A stretch of DNA of 64,000 nucleotides from an uncultured Pelagibacteraceae bacterium (lineage in GTDB: Bacteria > Pseudomonadota > Alphaproteobacteria > Pelagibacterales > Pelagibacteraceae): the NCBI GenBank assembly GCA_902596325.1, contig CACJTN010000003.1, positions 1-64,000 of the forward strand, read 5' to 3'. Each line of letters begins with the position of its first letter. Position 1 is the stretch's first letter. The notes under the pieces are model-generated. The model was not told where the DNA came from, made no database searches, and saw only the letters and a list, made by a program, of their open reading frames with translations. The position numbers and the translations under genes were made by a program. Shown here in pieces: positions 63,511-64,000 of this stretch.

Positions 63511-64000
63511 ATGTTTTTTTTAAAATTAATTTTATCTACTTTAATTATATTAATTAATATTAATTCAATTTCGAAAGCTGAAACTTTAACTTTTCCAACC
63601 AATTTAGTAGCAAATACAACCGATTTTGTTTTATTATCTACCTCAGGTACCACTCCATCAATATCTGGGTATTCAGGAACACTTTTATTTTCTGCAGTAG
63701 CATCAGCTGGAAACATTAAAGTAACTGATACATCAAATGTTTTAAAAGCTGCTGGTTATTGTGGTTATACTGCCGATGCGTCAGCCGAACCTACTGATTG
63801 TTCGGGAAATTCTTTAACAGAGGTAGGATTTAGGGGTTCACAAGATGATATTAACAACGTTATTGCAACCTTGTCATTTAAAGGCGATGGTTCTACTGGC
63901 TCGCCATCTTTAACAGTATCAGTCACTCCAGCTGGGACTAATTATTTCTCCGGAAATGGCCATTATTATGAAGTTGTTCAAAGTAATGAAATTCGTTGGG
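63511..64000 (+). CDS. Secreted surface-type protein, N-terminus (runs off right edge)
   Basis: Manual translation MFFLKLILSTLIILININSISKAETLTFPTNLVANTTDFVLLSTSGTTPSISGYSGTLLFSAVASAGNIKVTDTSNVLKAAGYCGYTADASAEPTDCSGNSLTEVGFRGSQDDINNVIATLSFKGDGSTGSPSLTVSVTPAGTNYFSGNGHYYEVVQSNEIRW... Signal peptide, Thr/Ser/Gly-rich, no stop to the window end. Confidence 0.75.
   Translation, partial: MFFLKLILSTLIILININSISKAETLTFPTNLVANTTDFVLLSTSGTTPSISGYSGTLLFSAVASAGNIKVTDTSNVLKAAGYCGYTADASAEPTDCSGNSLTEVGFRGSQDDINNVIATLSFKGDGSTGSPSLTVSVTPAGTNYFSGNGHYYEVVQSNEIRW

Noticed and set aside
1-64000. CRISPR arrays, prophage, transposons, toxin-antitoxin or defence systems
   Set aside because: No regularly spaced direct repeats, integrase/transposase motifs or defence-type proteins were found in the translations read.

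Overview
AT-rich, tightly packed alphaproteobacterial chromosome segment. Gene content, overlaps and codon bias resemble SAR11 / Candidatus Pelagibacter; this taxonomy is inferred from the sequence, not searched. From left to right: (1) a glucosylglycerate-type locus on the minus strand (a GH13 sucrose/glucosylglycerate-phosphorylase-like gene cut by the window edge, a GpgS-like glycosyltransferase and an MPGP-type HAD phosphatase); (2) an MFS transporter; (3) a circularly permuted ATP-grasp gene divergent from an Anbu (COG3484) proteasome homologue, followed by a secreted protein, a cupredoxin and an FAD oxidoreductase; (4) DoxX, a small conserved-looking ORF, Fe/Mn SOD, M23 peptidase, SDR, TerC and a frameshifted GMC oxidoreductase; (5) a TRAP transporter (dctPQM) with a strong hairpin after dctP, an NCS1 permease, a Zn-alcohol dehydrogenase and a DUF3047-like protein; (6) ybgC, family-5 UDG, tRNA-Leu, tig-clpP-clpX-lon, tRNA-Val, tRNA-Asp; (7) a full nuoABCDEFGHIJKLMN operon running into birA-coaX-rnj-proS-lolC/E-lolD-dnaE; (8) rpsB (with a pseudoknot-capable leader)-tsf-frr-uppS-cdsA-dxr-bamA-skp-fabZ-lpxD-lpxA-lpxI-lpxB; (9) the start of a secreted, low-complexity, probably large surface protein running off the right edge. 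No CRISPR array, rRNA, transposase or prophage was seen. The best leads are the reduced Anbu/ATP-grasp locus, the rpsB leader pseudoknot, the dctP/dctQ hairpin, the divergent inverted repeat at the GMC/TRAP promoter region, the GMC frameshift, the glucosylglycerate gene set and the unlisted small membrane ORFs.
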